Shown piece after piece: positions 17,637 to 26,424 of a stretch of DNA of 64,000 nt. Both the position numbers and the translations under genes were made by a program. The stretch spans positions 124,001 to 188,000 of the forward strand of contig JADJYV010000002.1 in NCBI GenBank assembly GCA_016719575.1, read 5' to 3'. Position 1 is the first letter of the stretch. Every line of letters begins with the position of its first letter. Origin of the DNA: Pseudobdellovibrionaceae bacterium. Its GTDB lineage: Bacteria > Bdellovibrionota > Bdellovibrionia > Bdellovibrionales > Bdellovibrionaceae. The notes below the pieces were generated by a model. That model saw only the letters and a program-made list of their open reading frames with translations, searched no databases and was not told where the DNA came from.

Positions 17637-18800
17637 TCACAAAAGAGGAACTATTTTTCCATCGACGACACCATCAATAAAAAATGGCGTCCGCCCCTGT
17701 TCAAATCTAACGGTAATGGATCTTTCAGTTTTTCCATCTGATAGAATGAAATGCCCCTGCTTGCCGACAGTAAGTCCACTTATTCCTAACATTCCTGAGT
17801 TTATACCTGTCTGCAAATCACTATTATCGAATACCGTTTGACGCTTAGATAGCCAAATAAGGCTGGTAAACGATGGGAAAAATCTGTCCATTGACAATTC
17901 AATCTCTTGAATTTCCTTTAGCGCATCAGAAGGGGACGTCGCTACATACACTTTCATTGATGTTTTGCCAAAAAGTTCATTTTTAGAGTCGTGGGTAAAA
18001 ACAAACTGAAAACATTTGTCAGATATTTGTCCGCCGAAATACTTCTGCCATCTATCTAGAACCACTACGGATGGACAAACAAGACGACTTGCCTTTTTCA
18101 AAGAGAAGAAATCAAATTCTTCGGGTAGAGGTATCTTTGGACTAGTCGCACTCGCCAAGACAGACTCGACAAAACCCTCTGACATAAGATCGCCGTAGGA
18201 GCCCATGTGTTGCAGACCAAAAACATGACCTAGCTCATGCAGTAGGGTCAAATACAACAAGTGGCCACCGTTGACACTCCAGGCGTCCTTAACCACGCCT
18301 TCGGTGTCATAAGCCAAGGGTCCTGTGCTTGGCGAGACGTAAACAAAGCCTTTGCCTCGCAGGTTAACTTCATCATAATTAGTTCTCACACTAATCGCGG
18401 CATATTCAGTAGGGTCCTTCAGGAACTTTTTCTGCTGGTGGTTTAGCACTCCGAACTGAAAAACAATATCTGGATCGTTACGGCAGGTCGTTTCGGTGAA
18501 GACCTGTGATGCAATTTGAAGCTGTCCAAACTTAGACAATCTTGGGAGAACCGCGTGGGAGAACTGCTCTTTCCAAAACTGAATCGCACGAGTCAATTGC
18601 AGCCTTGCAACATCCTGACTCGCGCCAAAGTTTTTTTGATCAATGAGAATACAATAGCTCACGCTGGGCGTGTTGTTCAGGAACCAAGGGTTGACTGCAT
18701 CTTTCAGCAGCCCGCCGCCTCCACTCGACCAGCCACCCGCAAGGGCAATTTGACCAATAAATAGCGACACGAATAGTTGAATCATATTGAAATTCTTCAT
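17637..18800 (-). CDS. Secreted matrixin-like zinc metalloprotease
   Basis: 387 aa from the ATG at 18800, preceded by TGAGGCG; the frame extends upstream to 18857 without a better site. The signal peptide is MKNFNMIQLFVSLFIGQIALA, followed by a Gly-rich linker (GGWSSGGGG). The catalytic motif is LLHELGHVFGLQH, a metzincin-type HExxHxxGxxH with three His zinc ligands. It is probably exported and degrades proteins outside the cell. The C-terminal third (about 260-387) is unassigned, possibly a binding domain. Confidence 0.85.
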   Translation of the reverse strand: MKNFNMIQLFVSLFIGQIALAGGWSSGGGGLLKDAVNPWFLNNTPSVSYCILIDQKNFGASQDVARLQLTRAIQFWKEQFSHAVLPRLSKFGQLQIASQVFTETTCRNDPDIVFQFGVLNHQQKKFLKDPTEYAAISVRTNYDEVNLRGKGFVYVSPSTGPLAYDTEGVVKDAWSVNGGHLLYLTLLHELGHVFGLQHMGSYGDLMSEGFVESVLASATSPKIPLPEEFDFFSLKKASRLVCPSVVVLDRWQKYFGGQISDKCFQFVFTHDSKNELFGKTSMKVYVATSPSDALKEIQEIELSMDRFFPSFTSLIWLSKRQTVFDNSDLQTGINSGMLGISGLTVGKQGHFILSDGKTERSITVRFEQGRTPFFIDGVVDGKIVPLL

Positions 18801-18897
18801 AAAATTACGCCTCATTTTCAAAAAAAAACCATCCATCCCCTCAGCGTAGTACAGCATAAAATCCTAGGTTGAGCCTGGCGACCCAACCTACCATAAA

Positions 18898-19239
18898 TTA
18901 CGGCTGTTTGACACAACTGAGGTTTGCCTTGTTTCCCTGACTGCTCGTTTGAAGAGCCACAATTGAGGAACCATTTTCCGCCGTTACAAACATGGAAAAA
19001 TTTTCACCGTTGCCAAGCCCGCATGTCAAAAGTTGAGGTTCAACTCTAAGAACAACACAACCGACACTGGTCCCCTGACCCAGTTCCACAAATTTATTGT
19101 CTTCCGTAGCGGTATCGAATTGGTAAATAACTGCGTGAGGATCATTGGCTGCTCCGTTCGACAACTTACAATCGTATTTTGCCGCTTGTGCTGATAGCGA
19201 AGACATTACTAAAAGGCTGGAAATCATTAACTTTTTCAT
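18898..19239 (-). CDS. Small secreted protein divergent from a TIGR02147 gene
   Basis: 113 aa from the ATG at 19239, with AAGGAGAAG upstream. The signal peptide ends LSAQAA. The mature protein of about 95 residues has four Cys (DCKLS, GCVVL, TCGLG, SCVKQP), probably two disulfides. No family is recognised. Its start lies 134 bp from the divergent TIGR02147 regulator, so the regulator may control it. Confidence 0.75.
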   Translation of the reverse strand: MKKLMISSLLVMSSLSAQAAKYDCKLSNGAANDPHAVIYQFDTATEDNKFVELGQGTSVGCVVLRVEPQLLTCGLGNGENFSMFVTAENGSSIVALQTSSQGNKANLSCVKQP

Positions 19240-19373
19240 ATTTCTTCTCCTTAGAAGGTTTATTTTTGAGTCGAATTTTTCGATCTCTTGAAAATGAATT
19301 TGCTCCACATTCAAACAACAGTGTATTAATTAATTAACCAATTTTGACGAAAGTGTTATACATTAGGTGAACT

Positions 19374-20201
19374 ATGAATATTTATGAAAGTGAAGATTAT
19401 AAACAATGTCTTCGATCCCTAATGCTTGAGAGGCAACAGCAGTTTGGCTCACGGTTTACTTTTGAAAAAATGGCTTTGGCCTGTGGTATTCAGAAGACCT
19501 ATTTGTCGAAAGTTCTCAACACTTCAGCTCACTTAAATCCAGATCAACTCTTTGCGGCTTGTGACTACTTAAAACTGAGTTCTGTCGAAACAGAGTTCAT
19601 GTTGCTCTTGCGCGATAGCGAGATCGCTGTAAATTCTAAACGTGTGAGTATCTTGAAAGCCAAAATTACAAAAACTCGTAATGACAATTTGAAAACGGAA
19701 TCGGCTATACAAGTTGCCAAAGAGGGTTCTGTCGATAGTAACAAGTGGGAGTACTACACCGACGTCGATCTGCAATTGGTTCATATGTTTTTGACAATTC
19801 CTGGCTATGCAAAAGACCCGAATCAAATATGCCAGCAAATCGGCATTAATACTATTCGCCTTCAAGCGATACTTCTTAAATTACAGAGCTGGCAGATAGT
19901 TCAATTTCAAGACGGCATCTATCATGTAAATGATCCCAAACTACACCTGCCTGAAGATTCACCGGTTTTTTTGGCATTTGGGATTCTCAATCGTGTCAAA
20001 ACAATTGAAAAAATGCGACTAACAAAAACTGATAGAGGCGACGACTATTTTTTCTCAGTGATATTTTCTGCAAGCAAAAAACTCCAGGGCAAGTTCAAAA
20101 GAAAACTTTTAGATGTCCTCAAGGAACTCCAGAGTGAGGTTATCGACTCTAAATCGGAAGAAATATATCAATTGAATATCGACTTTTTTAAGTGGAGCTA
20201 G
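19374..20201 (+). CDS. TIGR02147-family (DUF4423) regulator
   Basis: 275 aa. It has the layout of the TIGR02147 family expanded in Bdellovibrio and Fibrobacter: an N-terminal HTH-like region (LRSLMLERQQQFGSRFTFEK, ACGIQKTYLSKVLN), a helical linker and a DUF4423 C-terminal domain (EYYTDVDLQLVHMFLTIP ... FFKWS). These are thought to be transcriptional regulators; targets are mostly unknown. AGGTG lies just before the ATG. The neighbouring divergent secreted protein is a plausible target. Confidence 0.88.
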   Translation: MNIYESEDYKQCLRSLMLERQQQFGSRFTFEKMALACGIQKTYLSKVLNTSAHLNPDQLFAACDYLKLSSVETEFMLLLRDSEIAVNSKRVSILKAKITKTRNDNLKTESAIQVAKEGSVDSNKWEYYTDVDLQLVHMFLTIPGYAKDPNQICQQIGINTIRLQAILLKLQSWQIVQFQDGIYHVNDPKLHLPEDSPVFLAFGILNRVKTIEKMRLTKTDRGDDYFFSVIFSASKKLQGKFKRKLLDVLKELQSEVIDSKSEEIYQLNIDFFKWS

Positions 20202-20552
20202 TAGATCGGATGGCGAGAGATCATAAAACTCCTCGGCTCGCCCATATTGTCTCCACCGAATACTCGTCCCACTTATCCAAAATTTAGCGAAGTCAAAAGC
20301 TACATCGCCTAATGGGAACTAACTTCACTCGCACTTTCTATTTTCTTCTGTGCTTGAATTTATTAGCACAGGGGGATGAATGCCTTTAACCAATGGCCGA
20401 CGCATATCTTTGCATATTTCTGGCGTGGAAAAAGATCACGTTTTGAACTAAACATTACTCCAACGCCGACGAGTCAATCGAAGATCAAAGAAGAGTCTTT
20501 CACAATCCGATGGTTCTGACCAATCAAACATTCCCACCTGCGACACATTGGA
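20202..20552. other. Gene-free stretch left of the inverted repeat
   Basis: About 350 bp between the TIGR02147 gene and the left arm of the 71-bp inverted repeat. No frame, hairpin with T-run or remnant could be recognised. Confidence 0.5.
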
Positions 20553-20623
20553 CCTGAGGTATTTGAGGCCGAAAGCTGTTATAAAATTTTGAACAGGAAG
20601 CGGTCTTTGACCAAAAGGACCGC
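20553..20623 (+). repeat. 71-bp inverted repeat, left arm
   Basis: Its reverse complement equals 21791-21861 at about 68 of 71 positions. The three mismatches fall in the middle, around GAACAGGAAGCGG. It contains its own small hairpin (GCGGTC/GACCGC). The arms bracket a single gene at 20643-21734, with 1,167 bp between them. Confidence 0.9.
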
Positions 20624-20642
20624 ATTTCTATAGCGTCGATTT

Positions 20643-21734
20643 TTAGGGCCTAAAAGATTGGCCTTCCATCTTTTCTCGAAAACTAGCCTCGAACTCGGCG
20701 CCGCACTCTGGGTCTTCAAATTTTATATCTATTTTGAGGGCTTTTTTCAAAGTAGCCGCACCTATGAAATGTTCTGGTTTCGTAACGGTAATACTTTTGG
20801 GTATTTTGCCAAACTCTACAATTTTATTTAATACAAGATCCCTGCAAGTGATGCTGACATCTTTCTCTGGCGAGATGAGGTCCATTCCCAAGCAAGCACC
20901 AGATCTTTTTTCCAAGGCAGCACATATTCTTGGATAAAAAGGGCGATCTTTTTCTAAAATAGGCTCCCGAGCAAAAAAATCATGAAGTTCAATGTTGAAT
21001 TTTAAATCTTTCGGAAGTGATTTGGATTTTTGCAGAAGAAGTTCATCCACAGGGGGGATATGAAATTTCTCTTCATTCTCGATGCTGGTAGATTCAATTT
21101 TCTTTTGTCCCCAAAAATCAAGTTTCCAGCCACTTGATCTTTTATTCCATACAAACATCGGAAACTTTTTGCCACTATCTTGAAAAAGACAGTCAGGATT
21201 TTCATCGACAAGGTCAAGTAAAGTCAGTGTGGCCGACATAACTCTTAAAAGTGCATTGATGTCTTCAGTTTCTGGAAACCAAGGAACATATCCTGGCTTT
21301 AGGTTTCTAATCAGTGGCCACGCTTTCGCTGTTGCTGGTTTGAAATTGGCTTCTTTGGTCAACCCAAGATCTGCTTCATTCAAGTATTTTTTTGTTGTGA
21401 ATTCAAGCAGTAGTCCATCCTGATTTAATCGCATGAAAAAGGGATCTTCAACCTCTTCACCAGTCAAAAGCTCTTGCAGAAATGCCAGTCCCATAATTCC
21501 GCGATAGGTAGCAAGCCCAAAACACTGGCCACCGCCACCCATAATAGAGACAAATTGAATTTCATTTGTTTCAGGAATCAGAACACCAAAATATTCAGAG
21601 TCACCGAATTGATCCCAGGGGGCCAAGTCATAAAACTCGGTTGCCTTTTGGAAAAAAGTGTTCATTAAGTTTTTTGGTAAAGTCGGAATTGTTGGAGCAT
21701 TTTTCATTTCTAAGTAGATAACAAAGAAGTCCAT
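20643..21734 (-). CDS. DUF6930/DUF7309-like protein inside an inverted repeat
   Basis: 363 aa from the ATG at 21734 (GGA six bases upstream; a TTG precedes it). The N-terminal half has the pattern of DUF7309/DUF6930-type proteins: PWDQFGDSEYFGVLIPETNE, FVSIMGGGGQCFGLATYRG. Later come PRICAALEKRSGACLGMDL and a C-terminal alpha/beta stretch. The function is unknown, and the family assignment is from memory of the pattern. It is the only gene between two 71-bp inverted repeats, starting 57 bp from one arm and ending 20 bp from the other. Confidence 0.7.
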   Translation of the reverse strand: MDFFVIYLEMKNAPTIPTLPKNLMNTFFQKATEFYDLAPWDQFGDSEYFGVLIPETNEIQFVSIMGGGGQCFGLATYRGIMGLAFLQELLTGEEVEDPFFMRLNQDGLLLEFTTKKYLNEADLGLTKEANFKPATAKAWPLIRNLKPGYVPWFPETEDINALLRVMSATLTLLDLVDENPDCLFQDSGKKFPMFVWNKRSSGWKLDFWGQKKIESTSIENEEKFHIPPVDELLLQKSKSLPKDLKFNIELHDFFAREPILEKDRPFYPRICAALEKRSGACLGMDLISPEKDVSITCRDLVLNKIVEFGKIPKSITVTKPEHFIGAATLKKALKIDIKFEDPECGAEFEASFREKMEGQSFRP

Positions 21735-21790
21735 CAATAGTCCAGGCGCTCGGTGCCCATGGGATTGATTTTGGCGTCAGATTCAATATA

Positions 21791-21861
21791 GCGGTCCTTT
21801 TGGTCAAAGACCTCTTCCAGGTCAAAATTTTATAACAGCTTTCGGCCTCAAATACCTCAGG
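21791..21861 (-). repeat. 71-bp inverted repeat, right arm
   Basis: Partner of 20553-20623 in opposite orientation. It lies 57 bp upstream of the start of the enclosed gene, so that gene's promoter must lie in or next to this arm. Confidence 0.9.
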
Positions 21862-21941
21862 TTTACTTCAGTATTCAAATCAATCCAAGATTTGAGGATC
21901 AGGAGAGGTCAAGGGATTTCAGGCTGTCGCCAATTCACACT

Positions 21942-22103
21942 TCAGAGACAGCGGGACCATTTTTTAATGTGGACCTCCAGTCCTTTGGCGATGGAGTCTC
22001 GTAACTCACTCAATAATTGTTTTTGAACAAAGGTGGAACACTCAGCTGCAAGTGATTGATTGCCGAAGGTTTCCCTTTCAGCAGTGCGTAATGCCAATAA
22101 CAA
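21942..22103 (-). pseudogene. Possible C-terminal gene remnant
   Basis: A 53-codon minus-strand frame with only TTG starts reads like real protein (LRTAERETFGNQSLAAEC ... SELRDSIAKGLEVHIKKW). The family is not recognised. It overlaps the operator-like palindromes of the XRE gene, so it is probably a remnant, or antisense chance. Confidence 0.25.
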
Positions 22104-22152
22104 AAGGTACCTTAATTAGGTACTTTTTAGTATTTGTGTAAAAAAGTACCTA
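22104..22152. promoter_or_regulatory. Palindromic operator cluster before the XRE gene
   Basis: The palindrome AAGGTACCTT (22104-22113) is followed by an inverted repeat: TAGGTACTTTTT (22117-22128) and AAAAAGTACCTA (22141-22152). All share the half-site GGTAC. They lie 37-85 bp upstream of the XRE-type regulator start, fitting autoregulation. Confidence 0.65.
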
Positions 22153-22188
22153 ATGTAAAATAAGGTCAAATCAAATCAAGGAGATCTT

Positions 22189-22935
22189 ATGGAATTTAGG
22201 GACCTATCTGCCGAACTGCGAAACCTGCTCAAAGCACGCGGAATTACTTATAAGGATGTCGCAAACGAAATGGGAATGTCCGAGTCTGGAGTAAAAAAAA
22301 TATTAACCTCTAAAGACATATCCTTTAATAAATTGGAGGATATATTGAAAATCGCAAAACTTGACCTGAAAACATTGCTCGCTGTTACTGATAGCGAAAC
22401 TAAAAGCTTTAAAAAACTGAATAAGGAACAAGAAGAGTTCTTTACCAAAAATATCAACCATTTTAATTTTTTCATTCACCTTCAACACTTTGAGTTTGAT
22501 ATTCAAAGACTGAAGAAAGCAAATCCGAAATTATCTCAGGCAAGAATTGAAAAATATCTCAAGGACCTAGCGTCTTTAGACTTAATCAAGCGCGAAGGGT
22601 CAACTATACATTCGCCACTTGCAAAGGGCATCAGATATGGAAACAAATTGGAAGGTACGACAGCTAAACATATCAATAATCTCTTCACCCAAAAGATTTC
22701 AGAAGAAATTCGTGAAAATAGAAAAAATAGCCCGTCTTTTTGGAGTATTGGCAAGTTTTCGCTGTCGCATGAATCACTAATAGAATTTCGAACGGCTCAA
22801 AAGCTTTTATTAACTGAATTTTCGCAGCGAAGTGATCGAGACTCGAAAATTTACTCGAAAACGGATCTTACTGATGTCGGATTCATGCAAGCATCCATAC
22901 CCTTGACCATGAAGGAGCTTTATCCAATCGAATAA
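22189..22935 (+). CDS. XRE-type helix-turn-helix regulator
   Basis: 248 aa. An N-terminal HTH_3 domain (about 8-65) has LLKARGITYKDVANEMGMSESGVKKIL. The C-terminal 170 residues form a helical domain, unassigned but similar in style to TIGR02147 regulators (RIEKYLKDLASLDLIKREG). AAGGAG lies six bases upstream of the ATG. GGTAC palindromes directly upstream suggest self-repression. A small gene with possible frameshift follows, so this may be another regulator plus small-protein pair. Confidence 0.85.
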   Translation: MEFRDLSAELRNLLKARGITYKDVANEMGMSESGVKKILTSKDISFNKLEDILKIAKLDLKTLLAVTDSETKSFKKLNKEQEEFFTKNINHFNFFIHLQHFEFDIQRLKKANPKLSQARIEKYLKDLASLDLIKREGSTIHSPLAKGIRYGNKLEGTTAKHINNLFTQKISEEIRENRKNSPSFWSIGKFSLSHESLIEFRTAQKLLLTEFSQRSDRDSKIYSKTDLTDVGFMQASIPLTMKELYPIE

Positions 22936-23000
22936 TAGGATTTCAATAAAAATGAAAGGTGCCGGTTCGGAATCGGCACCTTCAGTTCGTATTTGAGGAA

Positions 23001-23396
23001 ATGAGTAACACCGAGTTTACGCCCAAGTTAAGTGAAATTGTAAAAATCAAAAAAAAATCCGAAAACTCGTTTGATCTTAAACAAGGCATCTGCGCGCAAA
23101 CCACGATAGGAGGCGACTCGTTCGCCGAATGGACCACCATGCCTAGATATCAAGTATTGCAGACGAAAATCGCAAACTATATGGCTGTGCCGACTCCTAA
23201 CGAATTAGTTTCGTTAGCTATTGATCAAGATCAATACTGTAAGCTTTCTGCCGACGTATTTCTTGCTAGAAGGGACCATTCTTCATTGGAAACAATTTGG
23301 TTGGTTCCGTACACTGTTGAATGGTGCGTCTCAGATATTCCAACTTATAAAACAAAGGAAGATTGCGAAAAAGGCATTAGGCCAAACAGACCATAG
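23001..23396 (+). CDS. Small protein of unknown function, possibly frameshifted
   Basis: 131 aa from the ATG at 23001 (GAGGA upstream). An earlier in-frame start at 22959 would read through a GGTGCCG/CGGCACC hairpin (22957-22979) and is less likely. Four Cys (GICAQTT, QYCKLSA, EWCVSD, EDCEKG) suggest a secreted or metal-binding protein, but no signal peptide is seen. Just after its stop, another frame reads DISAGNFYIQKYGTSKILLS up to a TAA near 23508, which looks like a natural continuation. The gene may therefore have lost its end by frameshift. Confidence 0.5.
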   Translation: MSNTEFTPKLSEIVKIKKKSENSFDLKQGICAQTTIGGDSFAEWTTMPRYQVLQTKIANYMAVPTPNELVSLAIDQDQYCKLSADVFLARRDHSSLETIWLVPYTVEWCVSDIPTYKTKEDCEKGIRPNRP

Positions 23397-23531
23397 TTAA
23401 ACGAGTTTAGATATCTCAGCTGGAAATTTTTATATTCAAAAATACGGAACAAGTAAAATTCTGCTTAGCGACGAAAATATGAAGTGTGAAGTTTCTGCGG
23501 GCGAATAAAACCACTTGTTATCGATAGGAAA

Positions 23532-23565
23532 AGCGCCTGGAATGTCAGGCGCTAATTTTCATTTC
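23532..23565 (+). terminator. Terminator hairpin
   Basis: AGCGCCTG pairs with CAGGCGCT over a 6-base loop (23532-23553) and is followed by a T-rich stretch. It ends the XRE/small-gene transcript. Confidence 0.65.
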
Positions 23566-23654
23566 TAGAATTTCCAATGATCTTCGATCAACTAAGTTCA
23601 CTTTTCGAGACAAGGCCGACCAAAAGACGCAAAAAAACCGCCTTGGTGAAATAA

Positions 23655-23690
23655 AAAACGCCTGGCCTTTTGGACTCAGGCGTTTTGTGG
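23655..23690. terminator. Bidirectional terminator
   Basis: AAAACGCCTG (23655-23664) and CAGGCGTTTT (23677-23686) form a 10-bp hairpin with A and T tails, usable from both strands. It lies downstream of the minus-strand propeller gene (stop at 23870). Confidence 0.7.
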
Positions 23691-23869
23691 GTTTAATTTT
23701 AAAAGTATGTTTCGTGACTATGTAGAGATCTGGAATCTAGTGTTTAATTGTAGCATAAGGCTTCGGTTTCAACATTTGGATGTTATAAAAAACCCCGCAT
23801 CTTGCTAAGTTTTCTTTAAATTGCATATCGTCTTTTTCCTTGGCACCCATTTGTGGAACGTGAAAGCAC

Positions 23870-25291
23870 CTATTTGCTTACGCTGATCTCAAAAACATTC
23901 CATTGCGAAAAACCGTAGATCTGATTATTTCCAATTTGCAGAAAATCTGGATTAGAAAATGAGGAATTTAAAGTGATTGTCGAAATTAAATCCAAATTAA
24001 TCTTTGAATAGAGATTAACCTTTCCAGTATCTATGTTGAAACAAAAAAGCTTATCTTGAAGTTCTACTGGCATGCCACCATAGCTTCCTTGTGGAATGAC
24101 TTTAAATGATTTACCAGAGGTTGTGTCATAAGCTTCACCACATCCAACGTACAATCTATTGGCAACATTCGAGGAGTAGGCGTCGTATATTCCTCCGTAT
24201 GTAGAGCCTCCAGGTGAGAAGGATATCTCCCAAGGAGCATACCGTCCGTTTTTCAAATCTATCGAAAAATATTTTTGATACTTTTGGCCATCATAGGTAC
24301 CTTCACTGCCAGCAGTTACAATGAAAAGCTTGTTGCTGGCTTCTAATATTCTTGCTTGCTGGATATTGACTTCAAACGGTTGAATTACGCTCCCATCATT
24401 TTTAATTTTAACAATGTCAGCGTTAGTATCATTCTCAGTTACCCATACCCCGTCGGAAGATGGTGCCATCGAAAATGGAAAAACATGATACTTAGAAAAT
24501 GCAATTCCACCGGGGTTTCCAGAATCCATAACTCCAGTTTTTAAATCGAAACTTGCAAATCCTGTTTTGTCATTTCCATCGATATTAAAAAATTCGCCCG
24601 TAAGAAAAAGCTTCTTAGTGTTTGAAGTGAAACTTAGCCTATTATGAAATCCACTAATTTTAGGATTCCAGCCAAGCACTTTCTGGTTTTTTAAATCATA
24701 CGCAGCTAAATATGGTCGCTCATATCCTCCTAAGAAATTGATATTCTCAAGTAAAATTTGACTGTTCCATGAGGTGAGTTCGCCGCTGACTCCTGGATTT
24801 GGATTCCATGCTGTTCTTTGTCCTTTCTCAAGATCGAAAGCCAGTGCTGTTACAACTTGTGAGGTCTGGCCTGGCAAATCGTGTCCCGTCATGTAAAGGA
24901 TACCATCAAGAATTTTTCCGTACCTAGCAACGCCACCTATTTTTGAAATATTCAAAGACAAGTTACTTAAACTCGAAGAATCACCATTCAGCACTTGTCC
25001 TGACGAAAGATCAAGAATCGCTGGCGAAAAGAATTGTGACTTTGTCGAATCAGAAAAAGCGTCTCCAAATACTAGCAATGTATTTTTGTAGACCTGACTT
25101 GTATATGGCTGGCTATAAGAACTTTTGGCTCTTGGAATGGTCGACTTCCAAACAAGCTCACCAGTCCCAAGATCGAAAGAATAAACGCTAAAGTCCCAGG
25201 GCTCAGAGCCAATGATAACCTGGTTCTTAAAGACTTCTATAAATCTAGAGTAGAATAAAATCTCTCGGTGTTCGGCAGCTGGCAATTGCAA
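23870..25291 (-). CDS. Beta-propeller-like exported protein, C-terminal part of a frameshifted gene
   Basis: 473 codons. Repeated units such as YSFDLGTGELVWKS, ALAFDLEKGQRTAWNPNPG and ASFDLKTGVMDSGNPGG are the beta-propeller blades seen in PQQ-like and delta-60-repeat proteins. It begins only at an unsupported TTG. The upstream ORF (25329-25943) carries the signal peptide and earlier blades; the two join well if two opposite single-base changes, near 25331 and 25303, are undone. The whole protein would be about 690 aa, secreted, function unknown. Confidence 0.7.
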   Translation of the reverse strand: MQLPAAEHREILFYSRFIEVFKNQVIIGSEPWDFSVYSFDLGTGELVWKSTIPRAKSSYSQPYTSQVYKNTLLVFGDAFSDSTKSQFFSPAILDLSSGQVLNGDSSSLSNLSLNISKIGGVARYGKILDGILYMTGHDLPGQTSQVVTALAFDLEKGQRTAWNPNPGVSGELTSWNSQILLENINFLGGYERPYLAAYDLKNQKVLGWNPKISGFHNRLSFTSNTKKLFLTGEFFNIDGNDKTGFASFDLKTGVMDSGNPGGIAFSKYHVFPFSMAPSSDGVWVTENDTNADIVKIKNDGSVIQPFEVNIQQARILEASNKLFIVTAGSEGTYDGQKYQKYFSIDLKNGRYAPWEISFSPGGSTYGGIYDAYSSNVANRLYVGCGEAYDTTSGKSFKVIPQGSYGGMPVELQDKLFCFNIDTGKVNLYSKINLDLISTITLNSSFSNPDFLQIGNNQIYGFSQWNVFEISVSK

Positions 25292-25328
25292 ATTCCATCC
25301 AGAAAATTTTTATTTACCAAGTCATATC

Positions 25329-25943
25329 TCAAAAATTGTACTTTTGATTTTGCAGCGAGAAATAGCCGCCCAAAATGACTTCATTTTTAGATGCAAAGAT
25401 AAGACCGTCTTTTAAAACCTTGATGTCTTGAGAAAGCGATAGAAAGGCATTGCTCTTTCTATCAAAGATTCCAATCTGCTCGCTACCACGTACGAGGAGG
25501 TAGGCATTATCAATATATACTTTTCTATAGCCAGTAAGGCTACTGTCTACAAAGCTTGTATCTATCGTAAAATCGATCTGTCCTGAATTTTCTATTCCAA
25601 TTAGATAGCTATGACCATTCAGCACTCCTTGTAAAATTACGCCATCGTAATCTCCTTTAAAGTCTACGATGTGAAGATATTGATAGTTCGTGGGAATGCT
25701 TAAATATAGATTCGTCAATTTTCCAGTTTGAGTATCGACAGTGGCAGGACCAACTTCGCTTGAAGAGTGAAGGCACTTTCCAACGCGACTAAAGCCACCA
25801 CCAACGTACACAACATCATTCACCACGTTCATAGTTTCGATGGCGCTGTCGGTGCATAGAATTGTTTTTGTTTGCAAATCTACAGCGTTACTTTTTTGAG
25901 ATAAGATTGACAGAACAATCAAGTTAAAAATCAGTTTCTTCAT
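25329..25943 (-). CDS. Beta-propeller-like exported protein, N-terminal part of a frameshifted gene
   Basis: 204 codons with a good GGGAGAA ribosome site and a signal peptide (MKKLIFNLIVLSILSQKSNA). Propeller-type repeats follow (VVYVGGGFSRVGK, EVILGGYFSLQNQ). The frame ends abruptly in a run of five T (minus strand). Adding one T gives ...KYNFLRYDLVNK, and a second compensating shift in the next A/T run gives FSGWNLQLPAAEHR, which enters the frame of the downstream ORF. So this is the front of one broken gene. Confidence 0.7.
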   Translation of the reverse strand: MKKLIFNLIVLSILSQKSNAVDLQTKTILCTDSAIETMNVVNDVVYVGGGFSRVGKCLHSSSEVGPATVDTQTGKLTNLYLSIPTNYQYLHIVDFKGDYDGVILQGVLNGHSYLIGIENSGQIDFTIDTSFVDSSLTGYRKVYIDNAYLLVRGSEQIGIFDRKSNAFLSLSQDIKVLKDGLIFASKNEVILGGYFSLQNQKYNF

Positions 25944-26058
25944 TGCACTTCTCCCGAGGCGACACTATCGCGGATAAATTCAGTATTATTTTTAAATGCT
26001 AAGGTGATTTGCCAACCAGCTCACGAGGAATCTTCAATGACGCAAGGTGAGGCGCTGT

Positions 26059-26202
26059 TCAAGATCGCCAATGTCTCATGAGATCATCACTGTGACAATC
26101 AGAGCAGACGCCAGTTGGTGCTTCTATGTAACATCCATAGCAAAATGGAGTTGTGCGATTGTAAGCAAGTTGCTCTAGTTTATTTTGAATTTCAGATTTC
26201 AT
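26059..26202 (-). CDS. Small CxxC zinc-type protein, probably truncated
   Basis: 47 aa from the ATG at 26202, which has a strong AAGGAGG. The longer frame to 26343 lacks support. It contains two Cys pairs (FCYGCYIEAPTGVCSDCHSD), probably a zinc knuckle. I recall longer proteins of this type in which DDLMR is followed by a GVGxEYG segment, but here the frame stops at HWRS. It is probably cut short. A hairpin in its leader (GCCCCTTTCAC/GTGAAGGGGC, 26233-26258) could be regulatory. Confidence 0.5.
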   Translation of the reverse strand: MKSEIQNKLEQLAYNRTTPFCYGCYIEAPTGVCSDCHSDDLMRHWRS

Positions 26203-26424
26203 TTTTTCCTCCTTGTATCTTTTGGGCTTTGTGCCCCTTTCACAATCCGTGAAGGGGCAATGACAAAAAGAAAGGAGCGTTTGAGTTTGACCCGTATTGA
26301 GCCCGCAGGGGCAATAGGTGTGCCAGACCTTTAGAGGCCACAAGCCGTGTCTGGCGCAGCTATTTGACCGAAATACGGATCAGTCAAATTCAATTAGCGA
26401 CTGGTGTAAGGAGGATAATTGCTC

